From assembly GCA_018350325.1 (NCBI GenBank), contig JAEVLN010000011.1, positions 393,827-457,826 of the forward strand: 64,000 nucleotides of DNA, written 5' to 3'. This DNA comes from Globodera rostochiensis. Its lineage: Eukaryota > Nematoda > Chromadorea > Rhabditida > Heteroderidae. This document shows, in pieces, positions 47,550 through 57,619 of this stretch. The notes under the pieces were generated by a model that saw only the letters and a list, made by a program, of their open reading frames with translations, did not search any database and was not told where the DNA came from. Made by a program: the position numbers and the translations under genes. The first letter of the stretch is position 1; every line of letters starts with the position of its first letter.

Positions 47550-48705
47550 GAATGATATTATATTTTGATTTTAAGATGTTCATTTGCAGTAAAAAATTGT
47601 TTTCCAGTATTTAAATGCTATTAAATTTTACAATTACTGGCGAATTATTCTAATCAAAAACAAAAAGAATATAATTTCGAAAAGTGATATGAAAAATTAT
47701 GTTAATATTTCCTACAAATTTTTGTGATGGCCATAAATTTAAAACATAAAAAAGTTTCGGTTGACTTTCAGCCAGTTATAAAAAACGCAATAATCATAAA
47801 AATTGATTGCAAAAAGATACACAACAATGGCAGTAACCGGGCGGACTTTTAAACATTCAAAAATAAATAATTTATATATATTAATCCTAAAATATTTGTG
47901 AGCAAATTAGCAACGCTACCATGCATTAGAAATGTCTAATGATTTGTGAACGAAAAATGATTACCAATGATAATAAAGTTAAATTTATATAAATTTAATA
48001 AACATTCGTTTAAAGATCGAGTACCTATTTAATACTTTTTCTTAACAAATTATACCATGAAAAAGTTTTATTTGTCACATTAATTTGCAGTGAATTATTA
48101 GTCTTTTTATGAAAGCATTGAAATGCTCATTATACGACCCAGAATTGATTCGTAAAGCATTGATGCTGATCAAAACCTAGGTCGAAAATGGCTTCTTAGA
48201 ATTTTTGGTGTGTGGCCACTTTTGAGATCGGGCAATTCGCACTATTTTTAATTTGATTTTGTATTTATTGTTTGCTTTAATAAATAATTTATTCGATATT
48301 TATGTGAATTATTATTGCATTATTTCGAGTTTGGATATTTGCTGCATCAATTTATTTACTTTCTATAAGGTTTAGCTTATTAATTGAAATTCTATTTATA
48401 TTTAATATCAAAAACTTAAAACAATAATTGAAGACAGAACCAGTCTTCTTCAATGCTTCTTATTCCATACTTTTCTTGCTTTGTCAATTGAGCCATTTAT
48501 ATATTAAAACACAAACATATGTTTTTTTTAGCATAGAACTTATTGATTAGTATAGATGATTCCCAATTTAAATTAAAATTTGCAATTCTTTTATCATTTA
48601 TTATTTTTTAAAGTGTTTAATTATCCCAACACAAGCACAATAAATTTTATTTCGTTTTGTGATCTTTTACAAGTCGTCGGTAGACTTTTCTTTTAGTTAA
48701 TTTTT
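47550..48705. other. AT-rich noncoding stretch
   Basis: Weak islands at 47820-47850 and 48120-48245, the latter with a frame KALKCSLYDPELIRKALMLI, KT, TAG, VENGFLEFLVCGHF. Turns T-rich after 48.2 kb. Confidence 0.4.
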
Positions 48706-48712
48706 TGAAGTA

Positions 48713-48990
48713 TTAATTATTAGATGGGGTGCGGTGATGACCAAATTACTCTAACCGTCTGACTCTCACTTTTAAGCACACTTTTTCTTCATAAAATAAA
48801 ATGTTCAAAAAAGTAACTAAAAAATTATTAGATGGGGTGCGTTGATGACCAAATTACTCTAACCGTCCGACTCTCTCTTTTTAGCACACTATTTCTTCAA
48901 AAAATAAAATGTTCAAAAAAGTAACTAAAAAATTATTAGATGGGGTGCGTTCATGACCAAATTACTCTAACCGTCTGGCTCTCTCTTTTT
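48713..48990 (+). repeat. 108-bp repeat, array D, three units
   Basis: GATGGGGTGCG at 48723, 48831 and 48939, exactly 108 apart. AACCGTC subfamily as in B and E. Ends after GGCTCTCTCTTTTT at the shared boundary. Faces array E, which is inverted. Confidence 0.9.
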
Positions 48991-50310
48991 GTGACTACAA
49001 TGACAAAGCTGGTTGCGTCCACTCCATCTGCTTCTTTTTCACCGACATTAATACTATAATAAATTTGCGTATTTTCTCATCTACACTTGTTATAATATCA
49101 ATTTAACTTCCTCATTTGATTAAGAGAAAACATTTATAAACAATAGATGTATGTTATTTTTGTTATTATAATCTGCGTTGTATCTATTGCAGTTTAAAAT
49201 TATCCAGTCAGTTCAAAATCTACCACATTAAATGAGTTCTATTCGAAATATTAACTACAAGTCTAGAATTTAAATTTAAATAATAAGTAAAAATAATACT
49301 ATTAAATGAATAAATGTGATTATAATTTAATTTTTAAGGTTATAATTCAATTTCACAAATTAAATCTTTATCTTTCGTTTAATTATTTTAGAACTTGCTT
49401 AGTAATCAATATAAAACAATAATTATAATAGTCTTTTAGTTGTTTCAAGTTGCAATAATAATTTTTCTACAATTTAGATTTTACATTTAATTTATAATAT
49501 TTTTTTTGTTAAAATGTGCTTGGAGATAATATTCTAGAAGCTTCCCGGTGCACTCTGCGGTATCATCTTGTATTGTTCTAGCGACCTAATGGTTTTGCGC
49601 ATATGGGAGATTTCTATCTCTAATTATTGCATTGTATGAATTGTTTGCCAAATTTTATTATGAGAAAAAAAACAATTTTGTTTAAAAATATTAGGTTTTA
49701 ATATTTGTTATACAACCAATAGCATTGTGCATAATCTTGGGTTATTGCAAAATTTAATTTTACCAATTAAACATATTTTTACATATTTCATTCCAATTCA
49801 TTTAAAAAGGCTCACAGTTATAGTCGTAAAAAGCAAAATTTATTTTGCAATCCTTGCTATTTTTGTGACATAATCAGCTTTTTTTAATTATCTTTTATTT
49901 GTATTGATTTATTGCTGTGTTGTATGTTTGATTTTTCATTATAAGGTAGGAATTATAGATAGCCTTTTTCAAATTGTACACGACTGCCCAATTATCTAAT
50001 CAAATATTAATTTTTATCTTAATATAGATATTAAAGATCAAACGTTTAAAAATAATAAAAAATATTTAGAATACAAAAAAAGAAACGATTCATTTATAAA
50101 CAAATATAATAATATTAAATAAATCTAAAAATGTCAGCAAATTTGTTTAAAATTTTTATACAATGAAAAACTGTTTACGCCATAATCTTTCATTATTAAC
50201 TGTCAATATTTATTTTACAATTTAAATAAGCCGTGATTGCGAAACGCATCCCTGCCAGATTTTAAATTATTGAATTAAAACGTTTTTTGTACATGTTATA
50301 TTATGTAATA
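48991..50310. other. 1.3-kb segment between inverted repeat arrays
   Basis: T-rich. Starts with a GC patch containing ATG and MTKLVASTPSASFSPTLIL then a stop (48999-49058). Another patch at 49535-49630 reads EASRCTLRYHLVLF, TAG, RPNGFAHMGDFYL. No transposase or other protein is seen, so if arrays D and E are element termini the inside is noncoding. Confidence 0.4.
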
Positions 50311-50817
50311 AAGAGAGAGTAAGACGGCTAGGCTAATTTGGTCATTAACGCACCCCATCTAATAATTTTTTAGTTACTTTTTTTGAACATTTTATTTTTG
50401 AAGAAATAGTGTGCTAAAAGGAGAGAGTCCGACGGTTAGAGTAATTTGGTCATCAACGCACCCCATCTAATAATTTTTTAGTTACTTTTTTTGAACATTT
50501 TATTTTTGAAGAAATAGTGTGCTAAAAGGAGAGAGTCAGACGGTTAGAGTAATTTGGTCATCAACGCACCCCATCTAATAATCTTTTAGTTACTTTTTTG
50601 AACATTTTATTTTTTGAAGAAATAGTGTGCTAAAAAGAGAGAGTCAGACGGTTAGAGTAATTTGGTCATTAACGCACCCCATCTAATAATTTTTTAGTTA
50701 CTTTTTTTGAACATTTTATTTTTGAAAAAATAGTGTGCTAAAAGGAGAGAGTCAGACGGTTAGAGTAATTTGGTCATCAACGCACCCCATCTAATAATTT
50801 TTTAGTTACTTTTTTGA
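50311..50817 (-). repeat. 108-bp repeat, array E, five units, inverted
   Basis: Reverse-oriented units with CCCCATC at 50353, 50461, 50569, 50677 and 50785, spacing exactly 108. Near-identical internal units (AGAGTAATTTGGTCATCAAC, GAAGAAATAGTGTGCTAAAA). The inner (left) end stops at AAAGAGAGAGTAAGACGG, the same unit position at which arrays A-D end. AACCGTC subfamily. Confidence 0.92.
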
Positions 50818-51102
50818 ACCAAATTGAACTACACATCTCCGATATCAATGATTTTCCCCAGTGATTTAAAAGAGAATTTCCCTATATTATGTTAAAATAC
50901 AAGTCGTAAACGGCACAATTTCAAAATTAATTAAAATTTTAACAAAATGTTTATATATGATCGAAATTACCATTACCTTTTAATCATTTACAAAGAACAT
51001 CAACAAAATTCACTCGTCATCTCCTTGAACATTTGGGGAAATGAAAAATTCAACTAATTTTTAAAAATAAAAATACATAATATTTTTAACTTATTAAAGC
51101 AT

Positions 51103-51135
51103 CTTGAAATCGATATTAATTGCACCCCCCCCCCC
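51103..51135. repeat. AAATCGATATTAATTG motif with an 11-base C run
   Basis: CATCTTGAAATCGATATTAA, TTGCA, then 11 C. Partner of 37046-37082. Confidence 0.45.
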
Positions 51136-51280
51136 TCACAAAGCAAAAATTTATTTTTAGTAAATTATCTGAATTATACTTAAACTTTCTAACTTTTTAA
51201 TGTATAATTATTTATGCAATAGCATTTTGAGCGAAGCATATGGGGCGGGGTGCCTTTAGCCGCAGCAAAATTTTTATTGC

Positions 51281-51472
51281 CTACGGCGTATTCCCGCCTG
51301 TCCAGAAATGGAGTGTGGCGATTATATTTTGGTAGGCAGAGGGTGTAGGGAAAGCCTCCTTAAGGTAAGCTTTCCAAGTTACTTCTATCTGCTGCTGGCG
51401 CGCGATTACTTTATCCAACAGTTTAGCCTTAACGCCCTTTAAGCTTATACCTAATTCACGGCATTTTTTCAC
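51281..51472 (-). CDS. SAP-domain-like ORF fragment
   Basis: A 63-codon minus ORF with a GTG as first codon. It reads KKCRELGISLKGVKAKLLDK, which fits the second half of the SAP helix-extended-helix motif (typically CRELGLSxxGxKxELIxRI), a DNA-binding module of chromatin and transposon-linked proteins. It continues ARQQQIEVTWKAYLKEAF and TPSAYQNIIATLHFW to a TAG. A stop lies 7 codons upstream without an acceptor between, so the first SAP helix is missing. Local GC near 45% fits a real or recently decayed coding piece. The call rests on one motif. Confidence 0.35.
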   Translation of the reverse strand: MKKCRELGISLKGVKAKLLDKVIARQQQIEVTWKAYLKEAFPTPSAYQNIIATLHFWTGGNTP

Positions 51473-51479
51473 ATTGATC

Positions 51480-52355
51480 GATTAAAGCAGTAATCCGTTT
51501 TTAAAAGGAATTTTTTAGTGATTTTAATATGCCTTAAAAATAACAAATTTATGAACGGAAATTTACATAAATATCTTCTAAACGTAAAATTACTTTCATT
51601 TTTAAGCAGAATAAGCTTTATTTATTAGATGTCTTAAAGGTTTTTTAATAAATTTATAGTTTCGGATGCATTGCTTGTGTTTTATATTAATAAAACCATC
51701 AATTTGTTTGCATCCATTACTAATTTTATTTTTAGTTTTATTATCATTTGAATTTATTATTTAAATATTTAAGAAATTTTTCCTATTTAACGAAAATTAA
51801 AATATTTAGATTTTGAAATATAATTTATCCTTTTTCGCAAAAGTTTAGGAGCCCGTTCGGCACTATTAAATTATTTATCATAGTTATTTATTCTGCATGT
51901 TGTTAAATTTAATCCTTGTGGGTTAAATAGTTGGGTTGTATGAAGGTTTTATTTTTAGTTTGATTTATAGAGTGCATTTGCGATAAATAAAAAAAGCATA
52001 ATTTTTATAAAGTCAGTTAATATCAATAAAATATTTAAAACAAAAAAAATTATACAATCACACAATTCATTGACATCTTTAAACTTTAATCCACGAGGGA
52101 ATGGGATTTAATTTTAATACAAATAATAGGAATGAGCTCGTTTTTTAAAATTTACAATTATTATTTTTTCTAAAAAATCAAAAACATTTTTAAAGCTTGC
52201 TTATAAATAAAAAAAAGGAATTATAATTTTTGAAACCAACAAGAATTACAAATTATAACTTGACTATTAATTTACTAAAGTAAAATAACACAAAAGATAA
52301 CAAAAATTCAAAAGTTGTAATTTAATAAGTAAACGCCGGACGATTAATTATGTTT
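51480..52355. other. AT-rich noncoding stretch
   Basis: T-rich then A-rich, with no island above background. Nothing identified. Confidence 0.6.
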
Positions 52356-52356
52356 T

Positions 52357-52590
52357 TTAAACAAATAATATTAAACGTAAAAATAACGCAATAAACATCT
52401 TAAAATACATGGGAGAAGTGCACGTCTTCTGGTTCACTTGTTGCTGCGCAAGAGAGGTTTCAGCTTGTTCGAAATGCCCGAAGATCATCGGCAGCGCCTT
52501 AACTACCTTCTTGGGCGTGCAAACCAAGTAGGGCAAAAAGAATTTATCCAAAATTTTGCCTTTTTGATTCAAATTCTAGTGGCCTATTAA
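52357..52590. other. GC-richer island open on both strands
   Basis: Minus: 71-codon ORF with KFFLPYLVCTPKKVVKALP and GHFEQAETSLAQQQ. Plus: 67 open codons to 52587 with LLVHLLLRKRGFSLFEMPED and HRQRLNYLLGRANQVGQKEF. The plus frame has the more protein-like mix. No family recognised. The strand needs transcript evidence. Confidence 0.28.
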
Positions 52591-52974
52591 ACAGAGTTTA
52601 GAAAATAGTACATTGTATTTAAAAAATGATTAAAGATGCGTATTTTATCGCGGAGTCATAAAAATTATTTGTAACTTCAGTAGTAGGGTAGGACTTATGA
52701 CCAGTGTTTTACTGTTCCAACTTTTTTTGGATCTGTTCAGTTCTGAAAAACGTTGAAATATTTTTCCTTCAAAATAATAAAGATATTTTAATTTCATTAA
52801 TTACTAAGTAATTTTTGTAAACTTTAAATAAAATATTCGAGAGCAGTAGAATCGAGACTTTAATTTTGGGTGAGAGTAGAGATTATGAATTCGGAACCAA
52901 AAAATTTTTAATTTATGAATGCATTTTTGAGTTTTTTTTTTGCATTTTTTTTTGTTATGAAAGTTGATCAGGAA

Positions 52975-53120
52975 TACAAGTTTGGGGGTCGGCGCTGCAG
53001 ATAGGCGCCGCCGAGAAAATTTTTGAATTATTGACTAAATTTGTTAAGAGATTTGCAACCAAAAGTTTAAAAGTACGGTAATTTTTTGAAGCTTTTTAGG
53101 TGAGAGGTCTACCTCCGGGA
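52975..53120. repeat. Hairpin-bearing GC patch, likely transposon relic
   Basis: CGGCGC at 52990-52995 pairs perfectly with GCGCCG at 53005-53010 across a 9-nt loop, and AGGTCTACCT follows near 53105. No coding frame. It lies next to the hAT-like end at 53238. Confidence 0.35.
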
Positions 53121-53237
53121 AAAAAATAAAGGTTTAGTGAATTCACTTAGGAATATGTGCCTAAAATTTCAACAAAAAAATCACCATTTATAAGGTTTCT
53201 GAGTGATGTTTTTTTTGTAAAAAGGAGTACTTATTAT

Positions 53238-53365
53238 CAGGGATGCTACTTTTAGGTAAGAAAAATTGGAGAATAGGTACCTAAATAGGTGAGAAAAAAA
53301 TGCCAAAATAGGTACTAAATAGGTACAAAAACCGTGAAATAGGTACAAAAATAGGTAAGTAAAAA
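53238..53365 (+). mobile_element. hAT-like terminal fragment, copy 1
   Basis: CAGGGATGCTACTTTTAGG with AAGAAAAATTG and repeated AATAGGTAC / CCTAAATAGGT words. Shares this layout with 57316-57395. Termini of the form CAGGGATGGCAC are common in hAT elements (family knowledge). No matching opposite end found nearby. Confidence 0.4.
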
Positions 53366-53650
53366 ATTTTTACCGAAAATTTTTAAACACCAAACAAAAA
53401 AAGGGATTATAAATAAAAGCATATTTTGGGGTTTCGAGCATATTTTGGCATTTTTTATCGATTTCTGACTGTTTTTAAAAAATAATTCATATTTAACGAT
53501 AGCCTTTTTCGAAAAAAAAAAAATCCATAAAACTCGCATAAAAATAAGGAAACAAATTCGGCGCTGAAAAGGCCGCGCCCAAATGGCGCTGGAGCCGAAA
53601 TGGCCAGAGTGATGAGTTGACCTGGCGTTTAAAACTACCGGAATTGCCAT
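53315..53650 (-). CDS. Longest minus-strand ORF, 111 codons, unknown
   Basis: The first 25 residues cover a GC patch (NARSTHHSGHFGSSAIWARP). The middle is Lys/Phe rich (FKNSQKSIKNAKICSKPQNM), then a hydrophobic C-terminus that runs into the hAT-like repeat. The length is less likely by chance than most, but the sense strand here is T-rich, which favours long ORFs. May be the decayed N-terminus of a hAT-type protein or noise. No BED finger Cys/His pattern is visible. Confidence 0.25.
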   Translation of the reverse strand: MAIPVVLNARSTHHSGHFGSSAIWARPFQRRICFLIFMRVLWIFFFSKKAIVKYELFFKNSQKSIKNAKICSKPQNMLLFIIPFFVWCLKIFGKNFLLTYFCTYFTVFVPI

Positions 53651-53654
53651 TTGT

Positions 53655-55335
53655 AGTTATTAATAAAAAGACATTGATTAAATATTTTTCGACATTTTGT
53701 GCATTTATACTTAACTTGTGTAGACTTATTTATCATGGCAAACAAAGGTATTTTTTATTTTCATTTTATTCACTTGCAATTTATTACTTGCTTATAAATT
53801 CTTCTTATTTTTATTGGACATTGACATTTTAAAATTGGTTTTTTGGCATAAGTTTACATGTTAAATCTAATAAGGCAAGAACATATTTTATTTTTTAGCG
53901 TTAATTGAGCATACGTATCAAAGCTCCCATCTGTCAGAGGAATGTCGTCAGACTTTTGGAAATTAGGGCTTAAATCTTTATTAATAAATTAAACTGTAAA
54001 TTGACATTTATTTTTAATTAGTTCAAATATTTTATTTATCAATCAAATAGAGTCGTGCCTGTTATTCGTTTTTTAATAATACGGAATAATGTTTTTCATG
54101 GGTTACATAAACATATACATCATAAGGATATTTTTATATTTGAATTCTATTCATCTAATATTAAGCACTCAACCGATTTCCATACCATTTAAAAGCCAAT
54201 AAATCACTCATATTTAGGGCTAATAAATTTAGAAGGGAATTAAATAATAAATGACATTTTGAAAAGTTCAATTTTAAGTTTTGTTTAACATTTAAAACAA
54301 ATTGTTTATTTATCGTTAATTTACTGTTTTGGTTTGTATAAATTTAACAGATTTCTCTTATGATGTGTGTGACTTAAAAAATGTATTTTAATATAATTAA
54401 GCTTGTAGATTTATTTCTAAATTTATTATATTTATGAATTTAAATATATAGTAATGGTTTGCTCAAAAATAAGATTTTAGTATGATTTTGAGTTATAGAT
54501 GTAGCGTGCTAACATCAAAATCCAGCATCCAAGAAAGCATTTTTATATTAAATTAAAAAATACTGCTAACATTAAGTATGCACCTCGGCTAATCAAAATA
54601 TTTGGGTTTATTGTAATAATTAATGTTTTTTGTTGACTATTTTAGTTTTGTAGTTTTAATTTAATAAAAATCTTCTCTTAACATTTATTAATATTTTTGC
54701 CAAATTGCTACTTTTTTTATTGGCATTAACTATTTCATACGTTGCTTCCATTATAGTACATTTTGGGAACCTTACTTTCTGTCTCCAACGAATTAAATCT
54801 TTAAAGGCCAAGCCGGTAAAACGGGAGTGACCACATTTTTTGATCGTTTTCAGCTCTAATTTGTAAGAAAAACTAAAAGAAGTGCTTTTGGTGATTTGGA
54901 GTCTGGGAGCTAAGGCGGTGTGTGAAATGTGGATTATAAAAGATTAAGTCGATAAAAACACATAAACGAACAAATTCGAAAATGAATAAACAAAACTTTG
55001 TTTAGAATTGCAAAAAATTTAATGTCTTATATATTATATATCGATTCAGTTTTAGGTTTGAATTGAGAGAGTCTCATCCAACAAATCAAATTTTTTATTT
55101 TAAAAATCAAAAAATAATAAGATCGTAAAAATGAATATCAAAGAAAAGGTAAAAAGTAACCAAAGCATTTTGCCTCTCGACGAAGGTTTATTTAAATTTA
55201 ATATTGAAATAAAATTTTAATTATCGAAATTGTAAGTCTATTATAATCTAAATAAAATATAAAAAAATAAATATTTTAAAAAGTAAAAGTTATAAAAGGT
55301 AACAAAAAAATACATAATCAAAGTATAATGTTGTT
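53655..55335. other. T-rich stretch with exon-like islands
   Basis: At 53900-53967, TTTTTTAG is followed by LIEHTYQSSHLSEECRQTF, GN and a stop. At 54870-54945, AACTAAAAG precedes VLLVIWSLGAKAVCEMW, IIKD and a stop. Other patches at 54765-54830. Skew switches to A-rich near 54.9 kb. No families recognised. Confidence 0.35.
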
Positions 55336-55341
55336 TTACAG

Positions 55342-55408
55342 GTGCACGTTCACCCATACAAAAATAGGAATGGCCGTTTCTCTCGCATGTTGAAGAATTT
55401 CGTTCTGA
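55342..55408 (+). other. Exon-like island with strong splice edges
   Basis: TGTTTTACAG precedes and GTACGTTAG follows at 55409. The open frame reads VHVHPYKNRNGRFSRMLKNF then VL. The minus strand also offers an ACTCAG-bounded frame (NEILQHARETAIPIFVW), so the strand is not certain. May belong upstream of 55617-55940. Confidence 0.33.
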
Positions 55409-55616
55409 GTACGTTAGTCACTGCATAAATAAAATTTATAATTAATTAATAAATTATATAAAACAGCTAAGATTCTAAATTAAACTTTAACCCAAACATT
55501 AAAAGTTTTTATTAGCATTAAAAAAATGCCTTAAAAAAAGAAAAATCAAAATTATTCAAATCAAACAAAGAACTATATTAAATCGGAGTCTGTTAAATCA
55601 AAAAATTGAAAATAAA

Positions 55617-55940
55617 ATGCGGATACTGATTTTACCAATTAATCCATACGTTATTTGTGATGAGTTGCACAAGGCCACCTTGGACGGAGCATATAACAAG
55701 CCCAGAATTTGTTACCACGAACTAGGTCTATTGCCTAACCATCTGGTTTTGGAGACAATTTGGCCGATTCAAAATTATAAAGTCTAATAAAAATAAACTC
55801 AAAACCTATGATTTTAGGAAAAAGAAAAGCCAATTGCAGAGTTTCTTCTTGGGGGAGAACTACTCGGCCTAGTCACCTGTGTGGCGACAGCAAACAGTGA
55901 CGGTCTTATGTGCAGGGATCTATTTAAGCATTTAAATTAA
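55617..55940 (+). CDS. Two-exon small protein model, 95 residues
   Basis: ATG at 55617 opens 55 codons (MRILILPINPYVICDELHKA ... LVLETIWPIQNYK) ending at GTCTAA. After a 36-nt A/T intron ending GATTTTAG (55782-55817) the frame resumes in phase 0 with EKEKPIAEFLLGGELLGLVT, then CVATANSDGLMCRDLF and a stop at 55938-55940. Seen: GC-rich text, in-phase join, ATG start. Weak: the donor is poor and the intron is very short. No domain recognised; the Gly-Leu-rich segment may be a membrane helix. The best multi-part coding candidate in the window after the mariner. Confidence 0.37.
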
Positions 55941-55944
55941 ATAA

Positions 55945-57310
55945 ACTGTGATGCAATTTAATAAATACCAAAATTCGATGATAAAACAAAAAATAAACTT
56001 TCTCAAAAATTAATAAATAAAACAAGTAAATTGAAATAAAAAAAGAATGAAATTACAATTTGTAAAAAATTCACAACAAAATGTATTTGAAAATTTCAAA
56101 ATTAATAATTTATTAAATACTTTATTTTTGAATCTTGTGTAAAAAAAACTATAAGTAAAATTTTAAACAAAAAATAAAAGATATGATATCAGAGGCATGA
56201 TATAAATGATTTCTATTGATCGTCTAGGCGTCTTATTTAAACAGAAATAATTGATTTATATTGAAAATTAAAGCAATTTCACAGCCCTTATCTTTAAAAA
56301 TTTATAAAATGCTATAATAATCATAAAAATTAATTTACAAGTCGACGATATTAGATAAGTTATTTATGATTATGTTTCCTTCCAACCATTATTATATATT
56401 GGGACGCGCATGACATGTCATTATTCATTTTTAGTTCGCTATCTTTGCTAGCAATGCTACGATTTGAATGTTTATTTATTTAGACCAATTCTATAATTTA
56501 AATTAAATATATTTAACCTAAGAAATTTTGTTATTTTTATTAGTTCGTAATTTAATTATCAATTGCTTGTTGAAATTAAGAAATTAATTGGTAAAGTGAT
56601 AAGAATAATTTTTAAAATACAGTAACTTCTGCTTTTATATAAAGATAATTATTTTTATTATATATATTGATTTGTTGCTATCATTTATTTTTTAACTTTT
56701 CAACAAATCCAAGCCAAATATCTCTATATGTCGCGCCGCCATCAGTGTTATAACGAATATTGTGTATGGATTCACTTTTTTCTTTAATTTGTTTTATCAG
56801 CAATGCTTTCCCTTCTCTGTATGGGGAAAACGCCATCGGATAATTATAATGAAAATATTTATATTCTCTGAATCATACTTCCTTTAAACAATTTTTTTTA
56901 AATTTCCCAGGCACGTCATGAATCGTCCACTTTACTGATTTTAGATATTGTTAAAGCTATTATGTTTCAATTTTAGTCCTTAACATCATCAAACCTGCGG
57001 ACATGTCATTTTTACATAAACTATTCGAGGTTTTTGAAATTATTTAAAAATGTTTTTTTTCATTACAGATAATCAAACTTTTTTTGGTTTACAAATTTTC
57101 AAAATATTATACTTGCCGAAATATATATAATATTCTGAAGAGCACTTTTTTTATCGTCTGCTGCATTTGCTAAATTTTATTTTTATTTTAAAAGGAATTT
57201 CTTAAATAATATACTCAAAAATAAAATATAACCAACGCTAAAATTTATAATACATAACAAATAAATAAAAAGTTGCGTAAAAAAGATTAAAAATTAAAAC
57301 AAAAATAATC
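55945..57310. other. AT-rich noncoding stretch
   Basis: A-rich to T-rich switch near 56.4 kb. A GC patch at 56798-56842 holds ATG and MLSLLCMGKTPSDNYNEN before turning to noise. Another at 56730-56775. Nothing identified. Confidence 0.45.
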
Positions 57311-57315
57311 ATTAC

Positions 57316-57395
57316 CAGGGATGGCACTTTTAGGCACGAAAAATTGCAAAATAGGCGGCCTAAATAGGTACAAAAAAGTTCTAAAATAGGCATTA
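57316..57395 (+). mobile_element. hAT-like terminal fragment, copy 2
   Basis: CAGGGATGGCACTTTTAGGC, ACGAAAAATTGCAAAATAGG and CCTAAATAGGTACAAAAAAG, parallel to 53238-53365. The adjacent 69-codon ORF (57408-57617) is mostly Phe/Ile from T-rich DNA. Confidence 0.4.
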
Positions 57396-57619
57396 ATTTC
57401 AAGTTGGATGGATCTTTCTGTTCAAAGCATCGAAAATCCGCTTTATCTGTGGATCCGTCCTTTCAACATAGGAGTTATAATGAGAAATTTTTTTGCTGGG
57501 TTTTTTTATTTTAAATCTAGGTTTTTACTCTCAATGAATTATTCAGGATATAAATTTTGTTGCTTTTGGTTTCAATTGATTTTTTTTTCTTTAATTATAT
57601 TTAATTCACCTTTATAAAA

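Noticed and set aside
13030..49640. Protein-like frames interrupted only by TAA or TAG (13030, 20035, 28660, 38383, 48180, 49590), suggesting a ciliate-type genetic code
   Set aside because: In DNA of this composition, removing TAA and TAG as stops makes long frames appear anywhere. The mariner reads well in the standard code with no in-frame TAA or TAG as Gln in its conserved parts. No independent support.
52357..52572. Minus ORF as a definite gene
   Set aside because: The plus strand of the same island is equally open with a better residue mix; without splice sites or homology neither can be called a gene.
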